This document shows positions 1 to 6,313 of a DNA stretch of 8,379 bases, piece after piece. Every line of letters begins with the position of its first letter. Position 1 is the first letter of the stretch. Source of the DNA: Singulisphaera sp. GP187. Its GTDB lineage: Bacteria > Pseudomonadota > Gammaproteobacteria > Burkholderiales > Burkholderiaceae_C. The DNA lies in assembly GCA_943327965.2 (NCBI GenBank), contig CALPYQ020000048.1, forward strand, positions 1 to 8,379, given 5' to 3'. Under the pieces are notes generated by a model that was given only the letters and a program-made list of their open reading frames with translations, did not search any database and had not been told where the DNA came from. The position numbers and the translations under genes were made by a program.

Positions 1-379
1 CCAACTGCGTGATCGAAATAGACGAGGTGTTGGATGCAATGATGACATCAGGCGCCAACAAGGCATCGAGTTGCTTCAAGATTTTGACTTTGAGATCTTG
101 GTTTTCTGTAGCGGCTTCAATGACCAAATCTGCGCTCATCAAGTCTTCATACTGGGTACTACCCTGAATTTTGGAAAGTGCTGCCGCTTTGTCGGCTTCT
201 GTGATTTTTTCTTTTTTCAACAAGCGGTCTAAGCTGCCCGAGACCGTTGCGATGCCTTTGGCGACAGCGGCTTCCGAAATGTCCACCATCACCACGGGAA
301 TACCAACGACTGCACATGCTTGTGCAATGCCGTTGCCCATGGTGCCTGCGCCAATGATGCCAACTTTTTGAATGATCAT
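1..379 (-). CDS. 3-hydroxybutyryl-CoA dehydrogenase, N-terminal part (cut by window edge)
   Basis: This is an NAD-dependent dehydrogenase of the 3-hydroxyacyl-CoA dehydrogenase family, which interconverts 3-hydroxyacyl-CoA and acetoacyl-CoA in beta-oxidation, butanoate or aromatic-acid metabolism in the cytosol. My translation of the minus strand from the ATG at 379 gives 126 residues, starting MIIQKVGIIGAGTMGNGIAQ. The dinucleotide-binding glycine motif GAGTMG is at residues 10-15. The family's VIEAATEN stretch is near 86-93 and the SNTSS motif, which carries the active-site Ser, is at 116-120. The catalytic His/Glu pair should lie beyond the window, since the single-domain family is about 280 residues long. 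It lies 38 bases downstream of the permease gene on the same strand, so co-transcription is likely. The spacer is AT-rich and shows no clear Shine-Dalgarno sequence. Family assignment is firm; chain-length specificity (short-chain hbd/paaH type) is inferred from length and motifs. Confidence 0.9.
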   Translation of the reverse strand, partial: MIIQKVGIIGAGTMGNGIAQACAVVGIPVVMVDISEAAVAKGIATVSGSLDRLLKKEKITEADKAAALSKIQGSTQYEDLMSADLVIEAATENQDLKVKILKQLDALLAPDVIIASNTSSISITQL

Positions 380-417
380 GATTTGTAAATGGAAAAGTTA
401 ATAAAAAAATGAATGGA

Positions 418-1233
418 TCAAGTGCTAAAGCGTTTGCGCGTTAGGGCCAAAGCCACCCAGAAAGCAACACCGCCCACAATCACCAACAAACTGAGATTGG
501 GCAACACGTTGCTGGGCCATTGGTCCAAAAACAAAGGCCGCACCAATTCGATGGCGGCCGTCAAAGGCAAATAATCGGTGATGCGTTTCAACCACTCTGG
601 CAATTGAGTCCGCGGAAAATAAATGCCCGACAAAAACATCATGGGCGTTAAAAACAAAGTGAAGTAGTAGGTGAAGAAATCGTAACCCTTGGCCATGGCA
701 TTGAAAATTAAGGCGATGCAACTGAAGGTGACGCCCACCAACCACAACACAGGCCATGCCAACAACAATTTCCAACTGTGGCTGATGCCTAAAATTAGCA
801 TGACGCCCAAAATGGCGGTGACGGTGAACAAAGCTTTGTAAGACGCCCACAGCATTTCTGCCAACACCACGTCGTCCAATCTGACCGGCGCATTCATGAT
901 GCCGTCCCAAGTTTTTTGCATGTGCATGCGCGAGAAAGCCGAATACAAAGCTTCAAAGGAAGCCGCATTCATGGCACTCATGCAAATGCTGCCGCTGGCC
1001 AAAAACAAGATGTAGGGCACCTGCTGTCCGCCGGTGTTGACTTCGCCCACCAATGCGCCCAAGCCATAACCAAAAGCAACCAGCCACATCAGGGGTTCTG
1101 CAATGTTGCCCACCAAACTGGGCAGGGCCAATTTACGCCACACCAACAAATTGCGCAAAAACACGGGCCACCAGCGCATTGACAGTTGGGGGGGCGACCA
1201 CACGGAGGGTGTCACATGTTGGCGGTTCATCAT
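418..1233 (-). CDS. NodJ-type ABC-2 transporter permease
   Basis: This is the integral-membrane subunit of an ABC-2 (DrrB/NodJ-like) exporter, expected to form a channel in the inner membrane powered by the ATPase encoded just upstream. The 271 residues show about six hydrophobic segments, at roughly 41-62, 73-95, 133-151, 155-179, 186-206 and 245-264. There is a polar N-terminus and a FLSGIYFP stretch (200-207) typical of the ABC-2 family. The VGNIAEPLMW and FGYGLGAL stretches (41-61) resemble NodJ. The start ATG at 1233 overlaps the ATPase stop as ATGA, and an AGGGAG ribosome site lies 5 bases upstream, within the ATPase's last codons. A second ATG follows immediately and could serve instead. 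Translational coupling to the ATPase is therefore likely. No nodulation genes are visible, so the lipo-chitooligosaccharide substrate of rhizobial NodIJ should not be assumed. The substrate is unknown. Confidence 0.9.
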   Translation of the reverse strand: MMNRQHVTPSVWSPPQLSMRWWPVFLRNLLVWRKLALPSLVGNIAEPLMWLVAFGYGLGALVGEVNTGGQQVPYILFLASGSICMSAMNAASFEALYSAFSRMHMQKTWDGIMNAPVRLDDVVLAEMLWASYKALFTVTAILGVMLILGISHSWKLLLAWPVLWLVGVTFSCIALIFNAMAKGYDFFTYYFTLFLTPMMFLSGIYFPRTQLPEWLKRITDYLPLTAAIELVRPLFLDQWPSNVLPNLSLLVIVGGVAFWVALALTRKRFST

Positions 1234-2159
1234 GCGTTCTCCCTAATTTGTCGTCCGGTGAGCTTCAAGAATAAATCTTCCAAGTTGGCAGGGCGGTGCA
1301 AACTGCGAATGTGCGGCCACGCTTGCAGGGCGATCAAAAGCGGTTGCGCTTGCGCAGTGTAAAAAAACACGGTCTCGCCACTCACTTCAACGCGTGCTGC
1401 GTGCTGACGCAAACTTGAGTCGGGTGCCGCCAACGCCAATGCGCCTTGGCCATACAACTCCACCACATCGGGCTCCAGGTGTGCAGCAATCAAATCGCGT
1501 GGTTTGCCTTCAGCTATTTTTTTGCCATGGTCAATCACCAACAAGCGATCGCACAAACGCTCGGCTTCGTCCATGAAGTGTGTCGTTAGCAAAATGGATT
1601 TGCCTTCTTGCATCAGCATTTGCAAACGCTCCCACATCAAATGACGTGCTTGCGGATCGAGTCCGGTGGTGGGTTCGTCCAACATCAGCATTTGCGGTTG
1701 GTTAATCAGTGCCCGCGCCAAACTCAAGCGGCGTTTCATACCGCCCGACAACTCACCTGGCTTGGCCTTGGCTTTGCTGGTGAGTGCGCCAAATTCCAAC
1801 AGGGGCCCAATGCGTGCCTTGATGTCGCGGTCTTTCATGCCAAAGTAACGGCCGTACACCAGCAAGTTTTCTTCGGCAGAGAAATCGGGGTCCAAGGTGT
1901 CCATTTGCGCCACCACACCCAAGCGCGCTTTGATGGCCAGAGCCTCTTCGGGCATCGACAAATTTTCAAAGTAGGTGATGCTGCCAGCGTCGGGGGTCGT
2001 TAAGCCCAAGCACATGCGCAAAGTGGTTGTTTTACCAGCGCCATTGGGGCCGATGACGCCCAAACATTCCCCTGGAGAAATGTGGAACGACAAATCGTCA
2101 ACCACGGTGTTTTCACCAAAGCGCTTGACCAAGTTTTCAACATTCAATAAATAAGACAT
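1230..2159 (-). CDS. NodI-type ABC transporter ATP-binding protein
   Basis: This is the cytosolic ATPase that drives the adjacent ABC-2 permease. The 309 residues contain a complete nucleotide-binding domain: Walker A GPNGAGKTT (37-45), Q-loop Gln84, ABC signature LSGGMKRR (136-143), Walker B ending in Asp160-Glu161, a GLDP D-loop, and the switch His193 in TTHFMDEAERLCDR. The stretch around Walker B and the tail motif NLEDLFLKLTGR match my recollection of rhizobial NodI better than generic drug-export ATPases, and the length also fits NodI (about 305). I chose ATG 2159 because homology begins at MSYLLNVENL. The open frame continues upstream to 2306, but those residues look unlike any ATPase N-terminus and would overlap the divergent gene. 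The ribosome site is weak. The stop overlaps the permease start. The function as an exporter is secure; the cargo is not known. Confidence 0.93.
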   Translation of the reverse strand: MSYLLNVENLVKRFGENTVVDDLSFHISPGECLGVIGPNGAGKTTTLRMCLGLTTPDAGSITYFENLSMPEEALAIKARLGVVAQMDTLDPDFSAEENLLVYGRYFGMKDRDIKARIGPLLEFGALTSKAKAKPGELSGGMKRRLSLARALINQPQMLMLDEPTTGLDPQARHLMWERLQMLMQEGKSILLTTHFMDEAERLCDRLLVIDHGKKIAEGKPRDLIAAHLEPDVVELYGQGALALAAPDSSLRQHAARVEVSGETVFFYTAQAQPLLIALQAWPHIRSLHRPANLEDLFLKLTGRQIRENA

Positions 2160-2232
2160 GGCTTGATTGTGCCTCGCTGACCCTTGGATTTCCCTGACCT
2201 GTTCGAGGTCCCTGCTCTTTTGGTGACACCCC

Positions 2233-2260
2233 TTGGGATTTTTTCGACAATATGTATACT
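2233..2260 (+). promoter_or_regulatory. Candidate sigma-70 promoter of gentisate dioxygenase
   Basis: A -35-like TTGGGA (2233-2238) and a -10-like TATACT (2255-2260) are separated by 16 bases, on the strand and at the distance expected for the dioxygenase gene starting at 2292. The -10 matches the consensus at five of six positions and the -35 at four of six. The -10 lies inside a palindrome (2249-2264), which suggests repressor control. This was read by eye only; the start of transcription is not known. Confidence 0.45.
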
Positions 2261-2264
2261 TATT
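2249..2264. promoter_or_regulatory. 16-bp palindrome, candidate repressor operator
   Basis: The sequence AATATGTATACTTATT is a near-perfect inverted repeat (14 of 16 positions self-complementary, with core GTATAC). It sits in the 132-base divergent gap between the exporter and the gentisate dioxygenase and covers the likely -10 element of the latter. GntR- and MarR-family repressors commonly bind AT-rich palindromes of this size with such a core, but no regulator gene is present in the window to pair with it. It could control one or both divergent units. Confidence 0.45.
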
Positions 2265-2278
2265 AAAAGATTCCCGCG

Positions 2279-2285
2279 AAGGAGA
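2279..2285 (+). promoter_or_regulatory. Ribosome binding site fixing a TTG start
   Basis: AAGGAGA lies 7 bases before the TTG at 2292, a strong match to the Shine-Dalgarno consensus at good spacing. No ATG with a comparable site exists in this frame: the upstream ATG at 2184 precedes the candidate promoter, and the internal ATG at 2361 has no such site. This decides the start of the dioxygenase. Confidence 0.75.
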
Positions 2286-2291
2286 CCGCTC

Positions 2292-3347
2292 TTGAACCCC
2301 TCTCACTCTGCCGACTCGTTAGGCCGCCTAGAAGACCTGCCAGCCGACTACATTGCCGACATGACGGCGCTGTCCATTGCGCCTTTGTGGCCCCAATTAA
2401 GGGGCTTGCTGCCCCGCGGCAAACCCTCTCGCGCCACGCAGCCTTTTGTTTGGCATTACCAGGATGTGCGGCCGCAACTGATGCGCGCTGGCCAATTGAC
2501 CCCCATTGAAAAAGCAGAGCGACGCGTTTTGGTGCTGTGCAACCCGGGTCATGGCATTGAGAAACTGGTGGCCACACCCACCATTTATGTCGGCATGCAA
2601 TTGATCTTGCCAGGTGAAGTTGCGCCCAACCACCGCCACACACCCAGCGCAGTTCGCTTTGTGGTGGAAGGCGAAGGTGGCTTTACAACCGTGCAGGGCG
2701 AGAAATGCCCCATGCACAAAGGCGATCTGATTTTGACGCCTGCCGGTCTGTGGCACGAGCATGGCCATGAAGGCACAGGGCCCGTGGTGTGGCTCGATGC
2801 ACTCGATTTGCCCATGGTCTACAGCATGGAAGCCTCGTATGCCATTGAGGGCCCGTCACAAAACGCCAGCCCCGATTTGGACGCCTCCCAAACCAAATAC
2901 CGGCGTGCCGGCTTGGTTCCCTTTGGCTCTTTAAGCCAGGCAGCGCGTGCGCCTTATCCCCAAATTCGCTACCCTTGGGTGGACGTGCGCGATGCGCTGA
3001 ACGCGCTCGACAAAGGCACCCCGCCAGATGCAGCGGTTCAACTGGCCTATGTGAACCCCGAAACGGGCGCGCCTTGTTTGCCCACTTTAGGATTTTCTGC
3101 GCAGCTTCTTCGAGACGGTGCAGACTTTAGCCCACGCCCTCGCTCTGCCAGTTCCGTCATGCATGTCATTGAAGGTCGCGGCGAATCAGAGATCGATGGT
3201 GTCTCTTTGAAATGGTCAGAAGGTGACACCGTGGCCATTCCCACCCACGCGCAAATTAAACACCGCGCCAGCAACGGCAACGCCTACCTGTTCCATGTGG
3301 ACGACGCCCCGACGCAGCGCGCTTTGGGCTTTTACCAAGAGTTCTAG
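2292..3347 (+). CDS. gtdA: Gentisate 1,2-dioxygenase
   Basis: This is a non-haem Fe(II) bicupin dioxygenase that cleaves the ring of gentisate (2,5-dihydroxybenzoate) to maleylpyruvate in the cytosol. From the TTG start it has 351 residues, the usual size for the family. The N-terminal cupin carries the metal-binding set: His114 and His116 in PNHRHTPSAVRFVVEGEG, and His155 in GLWHEHGH. The C-terminal cupin (about 267-345, with VMHVIEGRGESEIDG) lacks an HxH pair, as expected for the structural half of these enzymes. The conserved APLWPQL stretch lies at 30-36. The gene stands alone: maleylpyruvate isomerase and fumarylpyruvate hydrolase genes are absent nearby, and the next gene is unrelated. 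Control probably acts through the palindrome over its promoter. Salicylate or 1-hydroxy-2-naphthoate ring-cleaving relatives share this fold, so the exact substrate is inferred from overall resemblance. Confidence 0.88.
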   Translation: MNPSHSADSLGRLEDLPADYIADMTALSIAPLWPQLRGLLPRGKPSRATQPFVWHYQDVRPQLMRAGQLTPIEKAERRVLVLCNPGHGIEKLVATPTIYVGMQLILPGEVAPNHRHTPSAVRFVVEGEGGFTTVQGEKCPMHKGDLILTPAGLWHEHGHEGTGPVVWLDALDLPMVYSMEASYAIEGPSQNASPDLDASQTKYRRAGLVPFGSLSQAARAPYPQIRYPWVDVRDALNALDKGTPPDAAVQLAYVNPETGAPCLPTLGFSAQLLRDGADFSPRPRSASSVMHVIEGRGESEIDGVSLKWSEGDTVAIPTHAQIKHRASNGNAYLFHVDDAPTQRALGFYQEF

Positions 3348-3366
3348 GCACCTGTCTAAACGCCTA

Positions 3367-3395
3367 CTTGCAGGTTGCAAAGCAAAACCTGCAAG
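3367..3395. repeat. Perfect 10-bp inverted repeat between gentisate dioxygenase and psd
   Basis: CTTGCAGGTT (3367-3376) and its exact complement AACCTGCAAG (3386-3395) flank a 9-base loop. The RNA would form a stable hairpin 20 bases after the dioxygenase stop. No T-run follows on either strand, so it is not a canonical intrinsic terminator. It lies directly upstream of the likely -10 element of psd, so it may instead be a protein-binding site, or a hairpin that protects the dioxygenase mRNA 3' end. Confidence 0.6.
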
Positions 3396-3400
3396 CCTTC

Positions 3401-3406
3401 TACAAT
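3401..3406 (+). promoter_or_regulatory. Candidate -10 element of psd
   Basis: TACAAT matches the sigma-70 -10 consensus at five of six positions and lies about 30 bases before the psd start. A good -35 at standard spacing is missing; the nearest candidate, TTGCAA at 3375-3380, is 20 bases away and lies within the inverted repeat. Read by eye only. Confidence 0.35.
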
Positions 3407-3435
3407 AGTCCCCCATGTGAAACGAGGGAGCCCCT

Positions 3436-4278
3436 GTGTCTGATCAATTGGCAGTTTTGCCGCAATACCTGATGCCCAAGCAGGCCATGACCCGTTTGGC
3501 GGGTCGCATGGCCAGTGCCGAGTGGGGCAGTTTCACCACCTGGGTCATCAAACGCTTTGTGAAGCGCTACAAGGTCAACATGGCAGAAGCTGTGCATGAA
3601 GACCCCGCACATTACAAAAGCTTCAATGCGTTTTTTACGCGCCCCCTCAAGGACGGCGTTCGCCCTGTGGCGTCCAGCCATTGGGTTTGCCCTGTGGACG
3701 GCGCCATCAGCCAATGTGGCCCCATCGACAAAGACCAAATTTTTCAAGCCAAAGGCCATCAGTACAGTACCCGTGCTTTGGTGGGCGGCGATCAGGACTT
3801 GGCCGCGAAATTTCAAAATGGTCAATTTGCCACGCTGTACCTCAGCCCCCGCGACTATCACCGGATTCACATGCCCATCGCGGGCAAATTGCTGCGCATG
3901 ATTCATGTCCCTGGCGATTTGTTTTCCGTGAACCCCACCACCGCCCGCGGTGTACCAGGCTTGTTTGCACGCAACGAACGCGTGGTGTGTGAGTTTGAAA
4001 CCGAACAAGGCCCCATGGTGCTGGTGCTGGTTGGTGCCACCATTGTGGGCAGCATGGCCACCGTTTGGCATGGCCAGGTTAACCCGCCACGTCCGGGCAT
4101 GGTGCGCGAATGGCGCTACGACACCCAAAATGTGCAACTGCAAAAGGGTGAAGAAATGGGCCGCTTCCTGTTGGGCTCAACTGTGGTGATGCTGTTTCCG
4201 CAAAACAGCATTCAGTTCCCGGCCGATTGGCTCAGCACCCGCCCACTGCAAATGGGCGAGGCCATGAGCCAAACTTAA
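3436..4278 (+). CDS. psd: Phosphatidylserine decarboxylase proenzyme
   Basis: This pyruvoyl-dependent enzyme decarboxylates phosphatidylserine to phosphatidylethanolamine at the inner membrane, the last step of synthesis of the main bacterial phospholipid. The 280-residue proenzyme has the family's FNAFFTRPLK block (63-72) and an Asp-His-Ser self-processing triad: Asp88 in PVDGAIS, His145 in YHRIHMP and Ser248 in LLGSTV. Cleavage between Gly247 and Ser248 should release a beta chain of 247 residues and an alpha chain whose N-terminal Ser becomes the pyruvoyl group. The Asp-to-His spacing of 57 equals that of the E. coli enzyme as I recall it. The GTG start at 3436 is supported by GAGGGAG (3424-3430) 5 bases upstream; the ATG at 3415 is followed at once by TGA. 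The gene has its own likely promoter and converges on kup with only 10 bases between stops. Confidence 0.95.
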   Translation: MSDQLAVLPQYLMPKQAMTRLAGRMASAEWGSFTTWVIKRFVKRYKVNMAEAVHEDPAHYKSFNAFFTRPLKDGVRPVASSHWVCPVDGAISQCGPIDKDQIFQAKGHQYSTRALVGGDQDLAAKFQNGQFATLYLSPRDYHRIHMPIAGKLLRMIHVPGDLFSVNPTTARGVPGLFARNERVVCEFETEQGPMVLVLVGATIVGSMATVWHGQVNPPRPGMVREWRYDTQNVQLQKGEEMGRFLLGSTVVMLFPQNSIQFPADWLSTRPLQMGEAMSQT

Positions 4279-4292
4279 CTAGCCAAACTTAA
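4267..4292. repeat. 12-bp tandem direct repeat at the psd/kup junction
   Basis: AGCCAAACTTAA occurs at 4267-4278 and again at 4281-4292, separated by CT, which gives a 14-base period. The first copy contains the TAA stop of psd; the second, read on the other strand, contains the TAA stop of kup. This looks like a small slippage duplication at a convergent gene end. Confidence 0.85.
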
Positions 4293-6160
4293 ATTTCAAT
4301 TTTGGAGCCCAACTCCACCACCGAGTTGTTGGGCAACTTCTGGAACTCGGCTGCTGCGCTGGCATTCAAGTGCATCTGCGCAAACAACTTTTCACGCCAA
4401 GTGGCCATGCCGCCACCAATGGTGGGAATGACAATGTCGCGAGACAAGAAGTAGCTGGTGGTCATGGGGTCAAGCTCAGCGCCATGACCCTTGAGGCTTT
4501 CTAAAGCCTTTGGCAAATCGGGATCATTTTTGAAACCATAGTTGACAATGACTTGCCAGCAATCGTGGCCCAGCGGTTCAATTTCCAAGCGTTTGTTCAT
4601 GCCAATCCATGGCACTTCTTGGCTGCGTACAGTGACAAACAAGTTTTGACGGTGCAAGACCTTGTTGTGCTTCAAGTTGTGCAGCAAGGCATTGGGCACA
4701 TTGCCAGGCTCGGCAGTTAAAAATACAGCGGTGCCCTCAACCCGAACAGGCGGCGCAACAAAAATAGCTTCCAAGAAATCGACCAAGCTGAACGACTCGG
4801 CTTTGAGTGAGTTGTTGAGCAATCGACGGCCATCACTCCAAGTGATCATGAGCAAGAAAATACCGCCGCCAATGACCAAGGGGAACCAACCGCCTTCAAA
4901 GAATTTGAGCAAATTGGAGGCCCAGAATGCGAAGTCAACGATGAAGAAGAACCCTGTTGCACCGATGCACAAATACAGGGGCATGTTCCAGTTGTAGCGA
5001 ATCACAAAGAAAGTCAGTATGGTTGTGATGAGCATGTCGGTGCAAACCGCAATGCCATAAGCGGCTGCCAAATTGCTAGAGGACTTGAACAAAGCCACGG
5101 CCAACACGATGAGCACAAACAAGCCCCAGTTCACAAAGGGCATGTAGATTTGACCGGTTTCTTTGACACTGGTGTGCAAGACTTGCAAACGTGGCAAGTA
5201 GCCCAATTGAATGACCTGCTTGGTGACGCTGAAGGCACCCGTGATCAAAGCCTGCGAGGCAATGACCGTGGCCATGGTGGCCAAGCCCACCAGCGGAATG
5301 AGAGCCCACTCTGGCGCCATCATGTAAAAAGGATTTTTAACGGCTGCTGGATTGCTCAAAAGCAAAGCGCCTTGACCAAAATAGTTCAAGGTGAGCGCTG
5401 GCATCACCACGGTGAACCACGCCACCCGAATGGGCTTTTTACCAAAGTGGCCCATGTCTGCGTACAAAGCTTCACCGCCCGTGACACACAAGACCACAGC
5501 ACCCAAAATGATGAAGGTGGTACCGGGGTTCTCCCACATGAACATGACGGCATAGTGCGGACTGACGGCCCACAAAATTTCGGGATGCGACGCAATGTGA
5601 TACACGCCCAGAACCGCAATGGCGGCGAACCACACCAAAGTAATCGGTCCAAAAAACTTGCCAATGCCAGCCGTGCCTCGTTTTTGAACGGCAAACAAAC
5701 AAAACAAAATGATGAGGGTGAGTGGAATGACCGCTTTCTTGAAAGCAGGCGAGATCACCTCCAAGCCTTCAACCGCAGACAGCACGGAAATGGCGGGTGT
5801 GATGACGCCATCGCCATAAAACAAGCAGGTGCCAAAAATGCCCACCATCAGCAACACTTTGCGAAGCCTGGGTTTGTCCTTGACAGACTGAGAGGCCAGC
5901 GCCAGCATGGCAACCAAGCCACCTTCACCGTGGTTGTCTGCGCGCAGCACCAGGGTCACGTACTTGACCGAGACAATGGTGGTCAGGGTCCAGAAAAAGA
6001 TGGATAGGATGCCGTAAATGTTGTCAGGGGTAAAAGCCACATGGCCGGAGCCAAAGACCTCTTTCAAGGCATACAAGACACTGGTGCCAATGTCGCCGTA
6101 CACCACACCAATGGCGCCCAGGGTGAGGGCGGCGATAGAAGATTTACTAGAAGAAGACAC
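4289..6160 (-). CDS. kup: Low-affinity potassium transporter Kup
   Basis: This is a K+/H+ symporter of the KUP/HAK/KT family in the inner membrane, taking up potassium. It has 623 residues, the normal family length. It begins with the signature [13 protein letters not shown] (18-30, with the conserved Asp23), followed by [19 protein letters not shown] (114-132) and [14 protein letters not shown] (228-241, with Glu230), within a core expected to have about 12 membrane spans. A cytosolic C-terminal domain (from about 470) contains the conserved [12 protein letters not shown]. The start is GTG at 6160: an in-frame TGA lies 9 bases upstream and the N-terminus aligns with E. coli Kup from residue 1. 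No Shine-Dalgarno is visible; the start directly follows the T6 tract of a terminator-like hairpin. It lies downstream of gshA on the same strand (153-base gap) and converges with psd. Confidence 0.96.
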   Translation of the reverse strand: MSSSSKSSIAALTLGAIGVVYGDIGTSVLYALKEVFGSGHVAFTPDNIYGILSIFFWTLTTIVSVKYVTLVLRADNHGEGGLVAMLALASQSVKDKPRLRKVLLMVGIFGTCLFYGDGVITPAISVLSAVEGLEVISPAFKKAVIPLTLIILFCLFAVQKRGTAGIGKFFGPITLVWFAAIAVLGVYHIASHPEILWAVSPHYAVMFMWENPGTTFIILGAVVLCVTGGEALYADMGHFGKKPIRVAWFTVVMPALTLNYFGQGALLLSNPAAVKNPFYMMAPEWALIPLVGLATMATVIASQALITGAFSVTKQVIQLGYLPRLQVLHTSVKETGQIYMPFVNWGLFVLIVLAVALFKSSSNLAAAYGIAVCTDMLITTILTFFVIRYNWNMPLYLCIGATGFFFIVDFAFWASNLLKFFEGGWFPLVIGGGIFLLMITWSDGRRLLNNSLKAESFSLVDFLEAIFVAPPVRVEGTAVFLTAEPGNVPNALLHNLKHNKVLHRQNLFVTVRSQEVPWIGMNKRLEIEPLGHDCWQVIVNYGFKNDPDLPKALESLKGHGAELDPMTTSYFLSRDIVIPTIGGGMATWREKLFAQMHLNASAAAEFQKLPNNSVVELGSKIEI

Positions 6161-6190
6161 AAAAAATCAGCCCAGCAGCAAGACTGGGCT
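6161..6190 (-). terminator. Intrinsic-terminator-like hairpin abutting the kup start codon
   Basis: On the minus strand AGCCCAG (6190-6184) and CTGGGCT (6175-6169) form a 7-bp, GC-rich stem with an 8-base loop. It is followed by GA and a run of six T (6166-6161), and then immediately by the GTG of kup. By sequence it would end transcripts coming from proA-gshA. Because it lies inside the presumed kup leader, it could also act as an attenuator. On the plus strand the flanks are A6 and T4, giving a bidirectional look, but no plus-strand gene reads into it. Confidence 0.6.
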
Positions 6191-6209
6191 TTTGTTCAGA
6201 GTGACCGCG

Positions 6210-6238
6210 ATTCTGCGCCTGTTTTGGCATCTTGACCA
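6210..6238 (-). promoter_or_regulatory. Weak candidate promoter for kup
   Basis: On the minus strand TGGTCA (6238-6233) and CAGAAT (6215-6210) are separated by 17 bases, each matching the sigma-70 consensus at four of six positions. If used, transcription would start near 6203 and the leader of about 43 bases would contain the whole terminator-like hairpin. The match is weak and could be chance. Confidence 0.2.
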
Positions 6239-6253
6239 TGGAGGTGAAGCTCT

Positions 6254-6270
6254 AAAAGACAGCGCTGTCT
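6254..6270 (-). terminator. Palindrome with short T-run after gshA
   Basis: AGACAGCGCTGTCT (6257-6270) is a perfect 14-base palindrome. On the minus strand it is followed by three more T, making TCTTTTA, 44 bases after the gshA stop. Folded with a 4-base loop the stem is only 5 bp, so termination would be weak. An alternative is a dyad protein-binding site. Confidence 0.35.
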
Positions 6271-6313
6271 AGAATTGTTGCACCGCAGCAACTGGCCCAA
6301 ATTTCAGAATACT

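Noticed and set aside
2184..2291. Upstream ATG start for gentisate dioxygenase
   Set aside because: It precedes the likely promoter, and the TTG at 2292 has a strong AAGGAG at ideal spacing and gives the normal family length.
2160..2306. 49-residue N-terminal extension of the NodI-type ATPase
   Set aside because: Family homology begins at MSYLLNVENL; the extension would overlap the dioxygenase start and promoter and resembles no ATPase N-terminus.
3415..3420. ATG directly followed by TGA upstream of psd, a possible start-stop regulatory element
   Set aside because: No ribosome site precedes it and such a pair is expected by chance; psd's own GTG has a good ribosome site.
3400..4143. Open frame of 247 codons opposite psd
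   Set aside because: It is antisense to a gene with all catalytic residues in place, has odd His-rich composition and lacks a plausible start site.
4304..4337. Imperfect inverted repeat (GCCCAAC / GTTGGGC) inside the 3' end of kup as a psd terminator
   Set aside because: The loop is long, no T-run follows, and the bases are explained by conserved-looking Kup C-terminal codons.
5150..6007. Long open frame of 285 codons opposite kup
   Set aside because: It is rich in His, Gln, Asn and Arg with no recognisable domain, lacks a ribosome site, and lies fully antisense to the conserved kup gene. It is a codon-bias shadow.
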